The notes under the pieces were generated by a model, which made no database searches, was not told the origin of the DNA, and saw only the letters and a list, made by a program, of their open reading frames with translations. From contig NZ_LJZS01000013.1 of NCBI RefSeq assembly GCF_001314875.1, positions 1 to 64,000 on the forward strand: a stretch of 64,000 bases of DNA, read 5' to 3'. A program made the translations under genes and the position numbers. Positions within the stretch are counted from its first letter, which is position 1; each line of letters begins with the position of its first letter. Origin of the DNA: Halomonas sp. HL-48 (GTDB lineage: Bacteria; Pseudomonadota; Gammaproteobacteria; Pseudomonadales; Halomonadaceae). This document shows, one piece after another, positions 36,400-45,120 of this stretch.

Positions 36400-37506
36400 A
36401 TGCGCAATTCTTGGTGGGGCATCCTGCTATTGGCCGCAGTGGTGGGGCTGGTATATGTGCTCGACGCGGTGTTAATGCCGTTTATCGCCGGCGTGATCCT
36501 GGCGTACCTCGCTGACCCGCTTGCCAATCAGTTCCAACGCTGGGGAATGAACCGCCCCGTCGCGGTCAGCAGCGTTTTCTGCGTGCTACTGGTGGTGCTT
36601 GTGGTCAGCCTGCTGATTTTGATTCCGTTGGTGATCCAGGAGACGAAACAGCTGGGCGAAGCCGTGCCGGGTATTTTTGCCTGGGGGGAGAACACTCTGG
36701 CCCCGAAAGTGTTCGAGTGGACGGGTTATGATCTACGCGCCGAACTGGTCAACGTACGCGAGACGCTGGTCGAAAACTGGCGCGATGCCGGCGGCTATCT
36801 GGCCCAGGCGCTGGGCCAGATTGGCCGTTCGGGGATGGCCTTCGTATCGTGGATTACCTATGTCGCGCTGATTCCTGTGGTTACGTTTTACCTGCTGCTG
36901 GACTGGGATCGTCTTATCGCTAATATCGGTAACCTGATTCCCCGGCAGTGGGCGGACGATGTGGGTCGCCTGGTGCGCCGTTGTGATGAAGTGCTGGCCT
37001 CGTTTCTGCGCGGGCAGCTGCTGGTCATGCTTTGCCTGGGGGTTATCTATGCGGGTGGGCTGACCCTGCTGGGGCTCGATTTTGGCCTGTTGATCGGCGT
37101 GGTATCCGGCCTGGTTAGTATCGTGCCGTTTCTTGGTTTCATTCTGGGGCTGTGCATTGCGCTGATTGTTGCGCTTTTCCAGTTTGGTACTTGGTGGGGA
37201 CTGCTGGGCGTTGTGGCCGTGTTCGCGATTGGGCAGGTGGCGGAAAGCGTGGTGCTGCAGCCTAAACTCCTGGGTGACAAGATAGGGCTGCACCCGGTGG
37301 CCGTGATTTTCGCGGTGCTGGCCGGGGGAAATCTGTTCGGTTTGACGGGGGTGTTGCTTGCCTTGCCCGCGGCGGCTGTCATCATGGTGCTGCTGCGCGA
37401 GGTCAAAGACCGGTACAAGCGCAGCGACCTTTACAATGCCGACGATGAGCACGATCACCCGAACAAAGAGGTGCCCGCGATCGGTGATAATAGGGAGTCT
37501 TCATGA
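36400..37506 (+). CDS. AI-2E-family permease (PerM-like)
   Basis: A 368-residue inner-membrane protein with about eight helices of the AI-2E transporter superfamily (PerM/YfgO branch). Members include ion antiporters and putative exporters; the real substrate here is unknown. The segment GLVSIVPFLGFILGLCIALIVALF followed by VVLQPKLLGDKIGLHPVAVI is the family core. The C-terminal tail is hydrophilic and acidic. AAGGAGTG precedes the start. The stop overlaps the hda start (ATGA), and the purM-perM-hda order is conserved in Gammaproteobacteria. Confidence 0.9.
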   Translation: MRNSWWGILLLAAVVGLVYVLDAVLMPFIAGVILAYLADPLANQFQRWGMNRPVAVSSVFCVLLVVLVVSLLILIPLVIQETKQLGEAVPGIFAWGENTLAPKVFEWTGYDLRAELVNVRETLVENWRDAGGYLAQALGQIGRSGMAFVSWITYVALIPVVTFYLLLDWDRLIANIGNLIPRQWADDVGRLVRRCDEVLASFLRGQLLVMLCLGVIYAGGLTLLGLDFGLLIGVVSGLVSIVPFLGFILGLCIALIVALFQFGTWWGLLGVVAVFAIGQVAESVVLQPKLLGDKIGLHPVAVIFAVLAGGNLFGLTGVLLALPAAAVIMVLLREVKDRYKRSDLYNADDEHDHPNKEVPAIGDNRESS

Positions 37507-38207
37507 GCCAAGTGCCGGCGCAGCTACCCCTTGGGGTAGGCCTGCGCGACGACGCTACGTTTCATAACTATTACCCTGGGGACGCGAACGCGGCCATGCT
37601 GAATCGCCTTCAGCAGCAGTGGACGCAAACCGGTGAGGACTTCATTTATCTATGGGGGCCACCCGGCTCTGGGCGTAGTCATTTGCTTCAGGCCGCCTGT
37701 CACGCCGCGTCTGATCGCGATAAGCGGGCGCTCTACCTGCCGCTGGCGGAGCTTGGCCACTTTCCGCCATTGATGCTGGAAGACATCGAGCGACTCGATG
37801 TGGTGTGCATCGATGACCTGGAACAGGTGATTGGCCGCAAGCGTTGGGAGGAGGCGCTGTTCCACGCTTTTAATCGGCTGCGGGATGCGGGCAAGCATCT
37901 GGTGATTGCGGCGAACGCGCCGCCTCGTCAGTTGGACGTGGCGCTGCCCGATCTGGCGTCTCGGCTGAGCTGGGGAACCACCTTTCATCTGCATCCGCTG
38001 GATGATGACGATCGACTTGCGGCGCTCAAACTGCGCGCCAATGCGCGAGGCCTGCAGTTACCCGACGATGTGGGTCGCTATATTCTTCACCGCGGCCCCC
38101 GCGAGCTCGGCGCGCTTTGCCGGGCTCTGGAAACCCTGGATCAGGCGTCGCTGTCCGCCAAGCGCAAACTGACCATCCCGTTCGTGAAATCTGCGCTGAA
38201 CTGGTAA
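37503..38207 (+). CDS. hda: DnaA regulatory inactivator Hda
   Basis: Hda, 234 residues, a DnaA-like AAA+ protein that, bound to the DNA clamp, stimulates ATP hydrolysis by DnaA and so prevents re-initiation. A Q-rich clamp-binding segment opens the protein (AQLPLGVGLRDDATF). Walker A is WGPPGSGRSHLLQA near residues 51-64, Walker B VVCIDDLEQV, and the sensor region LASRLSWGTTFHL. It overlaps the upstream permease gene by 4 nt and is cotranscribed with it. Confidence 0.94.
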   Translation: MSQVPAQLPLGVGLRDDATFHNYYPGDANAAMLNRLQQQWTQTGEDFIYLWGPPGSGRSHLLQAACHAASDRDKRALYLPLAELGHFPPLMLEDIERLDVVCIDDLEQVIGRKRWEEALFHAFNRLRDAGKHLVIAANAPPRQLDVALPDLASRLSWGTTFHLHPLDDDDRLAALKLRANARGLQLPDDVGRYILHRGPRELGALCRALETLDQASLSAKRKLTIPFVKSALNW

Positions 38208-38208
38208 T

Positions 38209-38240
38209 AAAAAAGCCACCAGCGTTGGACTGGTGGCCTT
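38209..38240 (-). terminator. Intrinsic terminator for the phasin gene
   Basis: GCCACCAG pairs with CTGGTGGC. On the minus strand the hairpin is followed by six T residues, so it mainly terminates the phasin transcript; on the plus strand only CTTT follows, giving hda a weak stop. Confidence 0.85.
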
Positions 38241-38283
38241 TGGGGTATACCTACGCGCTAAGCTTTAAGCTCAGCCGTTACAT

Positions 38284-38658
38284 TCAGGCGGTTTTACCCA
38301 TCTTGCTGGCAACGGTTTGTGCCTGCTTGATGTTGTCTTCGGTAATCTTCTGGCTCTTCTGAACGAAGTCCTGCTGCAGCGAGACGACGTTGTCAGCATC
38401 GCTCTTCAGGCGCTCTGCCACTTCTTTGGCTACTTTCTGCTGGCCTTCCATGTAGCTGCGCAGCGCTTCGGCGTCTTTTACGCTCATCAGCTTGCGTGCC
38501 TGTTCGATGCTGGTATCGACATAGGCTTTTTGCGCGTCAAGCTGGGCGTTGAACATCTTTTCCGTCATGTCGACGCTCAACGCAGCGTAAGCGCGCGCAG
38601 GGGCCATGAAGAAATTATCGAATTGCTGTGTCCACTCGTTGGTGTTGAAAGTACCCAT
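38284..38658 (-). CDS. Phasin-family PHA granule-associated protein
   Basis: A 124-residue helical, amphipathic protein of the phasin family that coats polyhydroxyalkanoate granules. The N-terminal WTQQFDNFFMAPARAYAALSVDMTEKMFNAQLDA segment and the long heptad-like helix to the C-terminus (KKSQ..DNIKQAQ-like) match small phasins of Halomonas and Bacillus-type phasin_2 proteins. AGGAG stands seven nt upstream of the ATG. It is a single-gene unit, far from phaC in this window. Two TGC/GCA palindromes upstream (38760-38800) may be PhaR operators. Confidence 0.85.
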   Translation of the reverse strand: MGTFNTNEWTQQFDNFFMAPARAYAALSVDMTEKMFNAQLDAQKAYVDTSIEQARKLMSVKDAEALRSYMEGQQKVAKEVAERLKSDADNVVSLQQDFVQKSQKITEDNIKQAQTVASKMGKTA

Positions 38659-38759
38659 GATGAATTCTCCTGATTAGCGTTGCTAATGTGTCGTGATACA
38701 AAAAGTGAGGGGCAAGCGTCCCGGTGATCTGCATCGACATCGACGCTTTTCCTCATCTA

Positions 38760-38800
38760 CTGCGGTGCAGCATAGCAGGGGTTTTTGTGCAGTGCAACAA
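38760..38800. promoter_or_regulatory. Candidate PhaR-type operators upstream of the phasin gene
   Basis: CTGC-GGT-GCAG at 38760-38770 is a perfect palindrome of the CTGC-N3-GCAG kind described for PhaR in other bacteria. TTGTGCAGTGCAACAA at 38785-38800 is a second TGC/GCA-rich, near-symmetric site 14 bases away. Both lie 100-140 bases upstream of the phasin start. PhaR represses phasin genes until PHA granules titrate it. Binding here is inferred. Confidence 0.45.
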
Positions 38801-38970
38801 GTGAGTGAAAGCAATCTGTTAGCTGACTTGAGTTTTACCCTGGGCGCACTAGCCTGATAAGGCGGGCTGGCGACGTGTGGCAGGCTATGGACGCCTACCC
38901 ATACCGACTGTCGATAGCAGCCTGGCACCCAATACGTGAATTACCGACGTTGCCTATCAAGGAGATCATC

Positions 38971-40353
38971 ATGAAAACGCGCCGTGAACGCGACAGTATG
39001 GGCGAGCTGGACGTCCCCGCCGAGGCGTTATATGGCGCCCAGACCCAGCGTGCCGTGAATAACTTTCCCGTGTCGCAAAGCGCGATGCCGGTCGCCTTTA
39101 TCCATGCGATTGCGCGCATAAAGCATGCGGCGGCACAGGCCAATCTGGCGCTGGGGGAGCTGGATGAAGCGCGGGCCAAGGCTATTCAGCAGGCCGCCGA
39201 AGACGTCATGAGCGGGCAGCACGACGAGCATTTTCCCGTCGATGTATTTCAGACTGGCTCCGGCACGTCGAGCAACATGAACGTCAATGAAGTGATCGCC
39301 ACGCTGGCGAGCCGAGGCGGCGCGGAAGTGCTGCCCAATGACCACGTCAATATGGGGCAGTCGAGCAACGATGTGATCCCCACTGCGATCCACGTGTCCG
39401 CTGCCCTGGCCGTGCACGAGTCGCTCCGCCCGGCGCTGGTGCATCTGCGCGCGACGATCGATTCGCGGGCCGCCGAATTGTCCCATGTGGTCAAGACCGG
39501 CAGAACGCACCTGATGGACGCCATGCCGCTTCGCATGGATCAGGAGCTGGGCGCCTGGTCGAGTCAGTTAGGGCAGGTGATCGAGCGTCTGGACAGCTGC
39601 ATGACGCGGCTGTGTCGCCTGGCTCAGGGCGGCACGGCGGTAGGCACCGGCATCAACGCCCCCGAGGGCTTTGCCGAGCGCGTGGCCGCGCAGCTGAGCG
39701 AGCAAACGGGCTTGTCATTTACGCCCAACGACAGTTTCTTTGCCAGTATCGCCTCGCAGGACGCCGCCGTTGAGCTGTCGGGGCATCTGAAAGGCCTGGC
39801 CTGCACCGTGATGAAAATTGCCAACGACCTGCGCTGGATGAACTCTGGGCCGCTGGCCGGCTTGGGCGAAATCGAGCTTGAGGCGCTGCAGCCGGGCAGT
39901 TCGATCATGCCAGGCAAGGTCAACCCGGTAATTCCCGAGTCGGCCGCCCAGGTCTGCGCGCAGGTTATTGGACTGGATACGGCCATTACGGTGGCGGGTC
40001 AAAGCGGCAATTTTCAGCTCAATGTGATGCTGCCGCTGGTCGCCTATAACCTGTTGACCAGCATCACCCTGATGAGCAACACCGCGCGGCTGCTGGCTGA
40101 CCGGGCCATTGCGACCTTCAAGGTGCGCGAAGACAACATCGACGCACCGCTGGCGCGTAATCCGATACTGGTCACGGCCCTGAACAGTGCCATTGGCTAC
40201 AACGCGGCGGCGGCGATCGCCAAAGAGGCCTATCAGACCGGCCGGCCGATTATCGATGTGGCCGAAGAGCACACCGATCTGGATCGCCGCACGCTGGAGC
40301 GGCTACTTGACCCACGCGCGCTCACGCTAGGCGGTGTGCCCGATAATGGCTAG
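38971..40353 (+). CDS. fumC: Class II fumarate hydratase
   Basis: FumC-type fumarase, 460 residues, hydrates fumarate to malate in the TCA cycle without an iron-sulfur cluster. Signatures are DVFQTGSGTSSNMNVNEV, KTGRTHLMDAMPLRM and the mobile loop GSSIMPGKVNPV. The ATG at 38971 is preceded by AAGGAGA and starts the conserved MKTRRERDSMGELDVP; the longer frame from GTG 38875 is rejected. The stop overlaps the convergent EEP gene by 4 bases, with no terminator between them. Confidence 0.96.
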   Translation: MKTRRERDSMGELDVPAEALYGAQTQRAVNNFPVSQSAMPVAFIHAIARIKHAAAQANLALGELDEARAKAIQQAAEDVMSGQHDEHFPVDVFQTGSGTSSNMNVNEVIATLASRGGAEVLPNDHVNMGQSSNDVIPTAIHVSAALAVHESLRPALVHLRATIDSRAAELSHVVKTGRTHLMDAMPLRMDQELGAWSSQLGQVIERLDSCMTRLCRLAQGGTAVGTGINAPEGFAERVAAQLSEQTGLSFTPNDSFFASIASQDAAVELSGHLKGLACTVMKIANDLRWMNSGPLAGLGEIELEALQPGSSIMPGKVNPVIPESAAQVCAQVIGLDTAITVAGQSGNFQLNVMLPLVAYNLLTSITLMSNTARLLADRAIATFKVREDNIDAPLARNPILVTALNSAIGYNAAAAIAKEAYQTGRPIIDVAEEHTDLDRRTLERLLDPRALTLGGVPDNG

Positions 40354-41420
40354 GTTTCCTGCTCTTCGCGCTGGCCTTGGCGGATAGTCTGACGCGCCTC
40401 GCTTTGTTCTTCGGCGCTGGCCGTGGGCGTCTCATGCTCGCCGCTGCGTTTAGGTCGGTAACACAGGGTGGCAAGTATCGGAAAGTGATCCGATCCAAAG
40501 CCTTGTAGTCGGCTCATGCTGCCGAGCATGAACTGCTCGCTGACAAAGATATGGTCGAGGGGCCAGCGCAGGACCGGGTAGTGGGCGTGGAAGGTGTTGA
40601 ACATGCCGCGCCCCCGACGTGGATCAAGCATGCCGCCGATGCGGCAAAAGCGCCGCGTGGTGCGCGACCAGGCAACGTCGTTGAGGTCGCCTGCGACCAG
40701 TGTCGGTTGCGGAGTTTTATGGATTCTTTCGCCGATCCACAGTAGTTCGGCGTCGCGCCACAGCGACTTCTCGCTTTCACCCGGGGCAGGGGGGCGTGGA
40801 TGCACTGCAAACAGACGGATTACCTCGCCCCCTGGCAGCCTGACATGGGTATGAATGGAGGGAATGTCGTCCTGGATCAGCCACTCGACGGAGGTGTCTT
40901 CCAGCGGCAGGCGCGAGTAAAGGTGCATGCCGTAAAGGTTGTCGAGGGGGATTTTGACGCTATGAGGCCACTGTTCATCCAGTTCGGGGTCGAGCTGATC
41001 CTGCCACCACTGATCGGACTCGAGGGTCAGCACAATATCGGGCTGATGGGCGTGAATTTGCTTGATCAGGTCTGCGGAACGTCGATTAGGTGTCAGAACA
41101 TTGGCGATGAGCAGCGTGATGTCGCGTTTATCATCGCGAACCTTGGCCGAGCGGACCTGCTTGGGCCAAAGGCGAGTCCAGGGGAGGATATAACACGCCT
41201 GAATGACGATAACGATGCCACAAAGCACCAGGGTAATGGTTCGCCACATTGGCGACACGGGCAGTAGCACCGCTGCCAGCAGACAGAGCGCCGCGGCGCT
41301 TGCGATCTGCAGGCGGGGAAACTCAAAGCTGCGGATCCACCACCAGCGGAGTCTGATACGGGCAATGAACGTTGCAAGCAGCAAGACGATCGCAATGCTT
41401 CCCAGCAGTAGGCCGAGCAT
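40350..41420 (-). CDS. Endonuclease/exonuclease/phosphatase-family membrane protein
   Basis: A 356-residue protein with three N-terminal membrane helices (about residues 2-20, 34-54 and 59-80) and a C-terminal EEP domain from about residue 105. Catalytic motifs are visible: VLTLESDQWW, VAGDLNDVAWSRT, and the closing GSDHFPILATL. The domain is probably periplasmic, by topology; substrates in this family are phosphodiesters but the one here is unknown. The start 41420 has a strong AAAGGAGA; the longer frame to 41618 is rejected. The C-terminus is hydrophilic and Glu/Gln-rich. Confidence 0.85.
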   Translation of the reverse strand: MLGLLLGSIAIVLLLATFIARIRLRWWWIRSFEFPRLQIASAAALCLLAAVLLPVSPMWRTITLVLCGIVIVIQACYILPWTRLWPKQVRSAKVRDDKRDITLLIANVLTPNRRSADLIKQIHAHQPDIVLTLESDQWWQDQLDPELDEQWPHSVKIPLDNLYGMHLYSRLPLEDTSVEWLIQDDIPSIHTHVRLPGGEVIRLFAVHPRPPAPGESEKSLWRDAELLWIGERIHKTPQPTLVAGDLNDVAWSRTTRRFCRIGGMLDPRRGRGMFNTFHAHYPVLRWPLDHIFVSEQFMLGSMSRLQGFGSDHFPILATLCYRPKRSGEHETPTASAEEQSEARQTIRQGQREEQET

Positions 41421-41610
41421 GGTCGGTCTCCTTTCATTGTATGTGCGTTCGTCGGTCAGGCGTCGTTCCAGTGTAGCACTGGGTTTTGGAGGGACGTGCG
41501 AAAATTGCCGGATCCTCAGATCGCCGATGATGACGAGCAGCCTTTGGGTAAGCCGATAAATAGCTTGCAATTCAGTGGCGGAAACGTAAAATACGCATCC
41601 GTTGCTCGGC

Positions 41611-41687
41611 AGGACCATAGCTCAGTTGGTTAGAGCGCCACGTTGACATCGTGGAGGTCGGCGGTTCAAATCCGCCTGGTCCTACCA
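41611..41687 (+). tRNA. tRNA-Val (anticodon GAC)
   Basis: A 77-base cloverleaf with CCA encoded. The acceptor stem AGGACCA pairs with TGGTCCT. The anticodon stem CCACG/CGTGG encloses the loop TTGACAT with GAC at its centre, reading GUC and GUU valine codons. The T arm is GGCGGTTCAAATCCGCC. Confidence 0.97.
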
Positions 41688-41728
41688 TCTCCAACGCCGT
41701 GTATCGGCGCTTTAGCAACCCGGTTTAC

Positions 41729-41805
41729 AGGACCATAGCTCAGTTGGTTAGAGCGCCACGTTGACATCGTGGAGGTCGGCGGTTCAAATCCGCCTGGTCC
41801 TACCA
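41729..41805 (+). tRNA. tRNA-Val (anticodon GAC), second copy
   Basis: Identical over all 77 bases to the copy 41 bases upstream, CCA included. The pair was probably created by tandem duplication and is transcribed together, ending at the terminator immediately downstream. Confidence 0.97.
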
Positions 41806-41809
41806 GATC

Positions 41810-41841
41810 ACGCCCCGTCATCACCATGACGGGGCGTTTTT
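41810..41841 (+). terminator. Intrinsic terminator after the tRNA-Val pair
   Basis: ACGCCCCGTCAT and ATGACGGGGCGT form a perfect 12-bp stem with a CACC loop and a T tract. Confidence 0.95.
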
Positions 41842-41889
41842 GTAGGTTGCGAGTGCATGCCAGTGACCAGCGTCTAGCCGCCTTGCGGG

Positions 41890-42369
41890 TTAGTGCTTCC
41901 AGCGGGGGAGGTCGGTGTGCTGTTGAAAGAGGCGCAGCAAGCCTTCAATGCCGGTTTGGTCCTCGTGACTAAAGCGCGCTTCGAGCGGGCTATCGATATC
42001 CAGCACGCCCCAGAGTTGATCCTCCACCACGATAGGCACGACCAGCTCCGAGCGTGAGGCCACGTCGCAGGCGATGTGGTCGGCAATGCGATGGACGTCG
42101 TCGATGCGCTGAGTGGCGCGCTGTCGTGCGGCGGCGCCGCAGACGCCTTTGCTAAACGGAATAGGGTGGCAGGCGGGCTTGCCCTGAAAAGGGCCTAGCG
42201 CAAGCGTCTCGGGCGTGCGCTGCAGGTAAAAGCCCACCCAGTTGAGATGAGGGAGCGCCTGCATGATAAACGCGCAGGTTTGCGCGCTGTTGGTCAGCCA
42301 GTCGCGATCATCCAGCAGCGCCGCCAACTGACGCTCGAGCCGCTCGTAGTTCACGGTTTCCAGTGCCAT
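41890..42369 (-). CDS. msrC: Free methionine-(R)-sulfoxide reductase (GAF domain)
   Basis: A 159-residue GAF-fold enzyme that reduces free L-methionine-R-sulfoxide. It has three cysteines, Cys67, Cys77 and Cys101; their spacing (10 and 24) is identical to the catalytic and resolving Cys84, Cys94 and Cys118 of E. coli YebR (fRMsr). NWVGFYLQR and ELVVPIVVEDQLWGVLDIDS are typical. ATG 42369 is chosen; the 14 extra residues of a longer frame are unlike the family. It lies downstream of metNIQ on the same strand, behind a large hairpin, so it links methionine uptake with repair of oxidised methionine. Confidence 0.93.
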   Translation of the reverse strand: MALETVNYERLERQLAALLDDRDWLTNSAQTCAFIMQALPHLNWVGFYLQRTPETLALGPFQGKPACHPIPFSKGVCGAAARQRATQRIDDVHRIADHIACDVASRSELVVPIVVEDQLWGVLDIDSPLEARFSHEDQTGIEGLLRLFQQHTDLPRWKH

Positions 42370-42407
42370 GTCGTCTCCGAGGTTATTTTCTTGGTCTATA
42401 TATAAAT

Positions 42408-42437
42408 GCACTGGGCCGACAGTTGTCGGCCCAGTGC
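42408..42437 (-). terminator. Strong hairpin after metQ (probable terminator)
   Basis: GCACTGGGCCGACA and TGTCGGCCCAGTGC are perfect 14-bp arms with a two-base loop. On the minus strand the hairpin is followed by ATTTATATATA, a weak U-tract. It probably ends or attenuates metNIQ before msrC. Confidence 0.75.
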
Positions 42438-42461
42438 TGATCGTGCTGTGGTGTCGGCGGA

Positions 42462-43247
42462 TTATTTCCAGCCGGGTACCGCACCGCCATCGAAGAGCTC
42501 TTCCGCTTTCTCAATGACTTCTTCGCTCTGGTAGGCGTCTACCAGTTGCTGGATCTCTTCGCGATCTTCATCGCCGCCTCTGACGGCAATCAGGTTGACG
42601 TAGGGCGACTCAGGACCTTCTTTGATCAAGGCGTCGTCAAGATTTAGCCCGGCAGGCTGCGCAAAGGTGTTGTTGATGAAGGCCATGTCCACGTCCGGCA
42701 ATACGCGCGGTAGCTGGGCGGCTTCGATTTCACGGAAGCGATAGTCGTTGGGGTTTTCCGCGATGTCGATGGGCGTGGCTTCAAGATTCTCGGGGTCATT
42801 GAGCGTAATGAGGCCTTCATTGTGCATCAGAATCAGCGCGCGACCTTCGTTGGACGGGTCGTTGGGCAGCGCAATCTGGGCGCCTTCGGGCAGCTCGTCG
42901 ATGCTGTCGTACTTCTCGGAGTAGGCGCCGATGGGATAAACGAAGGTGTAACCCGCAATGGCAAAGTCGTAGCCACGGTCGTTGACCATGGACTGCATGT
43001 AGGGCTCGTGCTGGTAGGCGTTGGCATCGAGGCTGCCATCGGCTAACGCCGCATTGGGTGTCACGTAGTCGGTGAATTCGATGATTTCGACGTCAAGGTT
43101 GTGCTCTTCCTTGGCGATCTGCGCAGCGACCTGCATGACCTCGGTTTCGGGGCCGGCGACGGTGCCCATCTTGATGCTCGCCGCCTGGGCGCTGGCGCCG
43201 ATGGCCAGGGCCAGAGCGGTAACGGTGCTAATGGCTAGGGTTTTCAT
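42462..43247 (-). CDS. metQ: Methionine ABC transporter substrate-binding protein
   Basis: MetQ, 261 residues, the periplasmic methionine receptor of the MetNIQ importer. A signal peptide spans residues 1-22 with cleavage after AQA. There is no lipobox cysteine, so unlike E. coli MetQ this protein appears soluble. The NlpA-family core is clear: KMGTVAGPETEVMQVAAQIAKE, then YVTPNAALADGSLDANAYQHEPYM. ATG 43247 has AGGAGA seven nt upstream. It is the last gene of the operon, 92 bases after metI. Confidence 0.94.
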   Translation of the reverse strand: MKTLAISTVTALALAIGASAQAASIKMGTVAGPETEVMQVAAQIAKEEHNLDVEIIEFTDYVTPNAALADGSLDANAYQHEPYMQSMVNDRGYDFAIAGYTFVYPIGAYSEKYDSIDELPEGAQIALPNDPSNEGRALILMHNEGLITLNDPENLEATPIDIAENPNDYRFREIEAAQLPRVLPDVDMAFINNTFAQPAGLNLDDALIKEGPESPYVNLIAVRGGDEDREEIQQLVDAYQSEEVIEKAEELFDGGAVPGWK

Positions 43248-43339
43248 GTTATCTCCTGATGAGTACCCGCTTTGGTTAAAGGTCATAATGAAATTAATTT
43301 TAATGCTTTTTCGTTATATGTCCACCAGAAGGCAAACGG

Positions 43340-43993
43340 CTACTTGCGGTCGGTCTTGCGCACCAGGTAATCGCCCAGGCTCTGAAAGCCTTGCACCATG
43401 ACCACCAGTACCACGACCGTGATCAGCATGATCGTGGGGTTGAAGCGGTTGTAGCCGTAGCGAATGCCCAGGTCACCCAGGCCGCCGCCGCCTACGGCGC
43501 CAGCCATTGCCGAGTAGCTGACCAGCGTGACCAGCGTGATGGTCAGGCCGGTAATGATGCCGCCGCGCGCTTCGGGGATGAGCACCTTGACGATGATCTG
43601 CCAGGGTGTGGCGCCCATGGCCTGAGCCGCTTCGATCAGACCCGGCGAAAGTTCGTTGAGCGCACCTTCGATCAGCCGAGCGACGAAGGGAATCGCGGCG
43701 ATGGTCAGGGGGACGGCCGCCGCGTTGATGCCAATGGACGTGCCGACCATCATGCGCGTAAAGGGGGTGATCGCCACCATCAGGATGATAAACGGAATGG
43801 AGCGGCCCACGTTGGTCACGATGCCCAGGGAGTGGTTGAGCAGCGGCTTGGCGAGAATCTGCCTGGGGCGCGTGACGTACAGCAGCACGCCCAGCGGAAG
43901 CCCCAGCAACGTCGAGATCACACCTGATATTGCGACCATGTAAAGCGTGTCTAGCGTGGCCTGGATAATAAGCTCAATCATTGCGCTGGACAT
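43340..43993 (-). CDS. metI: Methionine ABC transporter permease
   Basis: MetI, 217 residues, the dimeric membrane component of the methionine importer, with five membrane helices. The EAA coupling motif region is EAAQAMGATPWQIIVKVLIPEARGGI, which docks onto MetN. ATG 43993 is used, with GAGG nine nt upstream; a TTG at 43999 is in frame. The start overlaps the end of metN by 20 nt, so translation is coupled. Confidence 0.95.
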   Translation of the reverse strand: MSSAMIELIIQATLDTLYMVAISGVISTLLGLPLGVLLYVTRPRQILAKPLLNHSLGIVTNVGRSIPFIILMVAITPFTRMMVGTSIGINAAAVPLTIAAIPFVARLIEGALNELSPGLIEAAQAMGATPWQIIVKVLIPEARGGIITGLTITLVTLVSYSAMAGAVGGGGLGDLGIRYGYNRFNPTIMLITVVVLVVMVQGFQSLGDYLVRKTDRK

Positions 43994-45017
43994 AGCCAAG
44001 TACCTCTACCTGTAGTTGGTGGTCTGCCAAGTAGTTCATGGCGGCCTGGGTCTGCTCTGACGTGCCCAGCAGTTCGGCGATCATCAAGCCCAGCGTGCGG
44101 TCCTGAATAGACTCCACCTTGGCCTGCAGAATGCTCACATCGACCCCGCAATCCCGCGCCAGGCGGGAGATAAGCGGGGTCGAGACCGCATCCCCTGCAA
44201 ACGTCAGGCGCACCACCGGATGCGCGTTGGCTGCCGGGTCGTCGTGCAGCTGATCAAGCAGGTCCTTGGGGGGCGATAGCTGCAGGAAGTCATTGAGAAA
44301 CTCGCGACCTAGCTGGGTGCGCGGGGCGGTAAAGAAATCGCCGACGTCGGCGTCCTCAACCAGTTCGCCATCGGAGATCAGGCTGACCCGGTGGCAGATC
44401 GACTTGACGACTTCCATTTCGTGGGTGATCAACAAAATGGTGATGCCGAGCTGCTGATTGATATCGCGCAGTAGTTCAAGGATGGAGCTGGTGGTCTGAG
44501 GATCGAGCGCTGAAGTGCCTTCATCGCAAAGCAGCACCCGAGGGTTGCTGGCCAGAGCGCGGGCAATCGCCACGCGCTGCTTCTGGCCGCCGGACAGATG
44601 AGCCGGATACTGATCCGTCTTGTCGGAGAGCCCGACCAGTTTGAGCAGCGGGGTCACGCGTTCGCGAATGTCCTTGCTTGGCAGGCCCATCAGTTCCAGC
44701 GGCAGCGCGACGTTATCGAACACGTTGCGCGTGGTAAGCAGGTTAAAGTGCTGGAAGATCATGCCGATCCGGTGGCGCGCTTGATTGAGCGCCGGGGTGC
44801 TGAGCCCCGTGATTTCCTGACCATCAACGGTAACGGTTCCCTGGGTAGGGCGTTCAAGCAGGTTGACGCAGCGGATAAGCGTCGACTTGCCGGCGCCGGA
44901 CAATCCGATAACGCCGTGGATAGCCCCTTTGGGAATCGTCAGGTTGACGCCCTTGAGGGCGTGCACGGCGTGGCTGCCGGTGCCATAGGTTTTGCTGACA
45001 TTATTGAGTTCGATCAT
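43974..45017 (-). CDS. metN: Methionine ABC transporter ATP-binding protein
   Basis: MetN, 347 residues, the ATPase of the methionine importer. Walker A is GLSGAGKSTLIR, the ABC signature LSGGQKQRVAIARAL, and Walker B VLLCDEGTSALDP. The C-terminal NIL/C2 domain (from about residue 265) binds methionine and trans-inhibits transport. ATG 45017 is taken; the longer frame to 45122 would read through a terminator hairpin. The 5' leader carries a SAM-II-type riboswitch and an intrinsic terminator, so expression of metNIQ is probably shut off by S-adenosylmethionine. Confidence 0.96.
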   Translation of the reverse strand: MIELNNVSKTYGTGSHAVHALKGVNLTIPKGAIHGVIGLSGAGKSTLIRCVNLLERPTQGTVTVDGQEITGLSTPALNQARHRIGMIFQHFNLLTTRNVFDNVALPLELMGLPSKDIRERVTPLLKLVGLSDKTDQYPAHLSGGQKQRVAIARALASNPRVLLCDEGTSALDPQTTSSILELLRDINQQLGITILLITHEMEVVKSICHRVSLISDGELVEDADVGDFFTAPRTQLGREFLNDFLQLSPPKDLLDQLHDDPAANAHPVVRLTFAGDAVSTPLISRLARDCGVDVSILQAKVESIQDRTLGLMIAELLGTSEQTQAAMNYLADHQLQVEVLGYVQRND

Positions 45018-45078
45018 GGCGTCTGCCTTGCCTGTAGGCCAAAGACGAAGGTGAGGGCGCAAGCGTAGGGTGGGGAAC

Positions 45079-45105
45079 AAAAAAAGGCCACCCTGGCGGG
45101 TGGCC
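45079..45105 (-). terminator. Leader terminator of metN (riboswitch expression platform)
   Basis: On the minus strand GGCCACCC and GGGTGGCC form a perfect 8-bp stem with a GCCA loop, followed by seven T residues. It lies 61 bases before the metN start and 15 bases after the aptamer. Its 5' arm contains CACCC, which can pair alternatively with GGGTG at the aptamer's 3' end, so terminator and antiterminator would exclude each other. Confidence 0.9.
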
Positions 45106-45120
45106 ATCAACGCTGGACAC

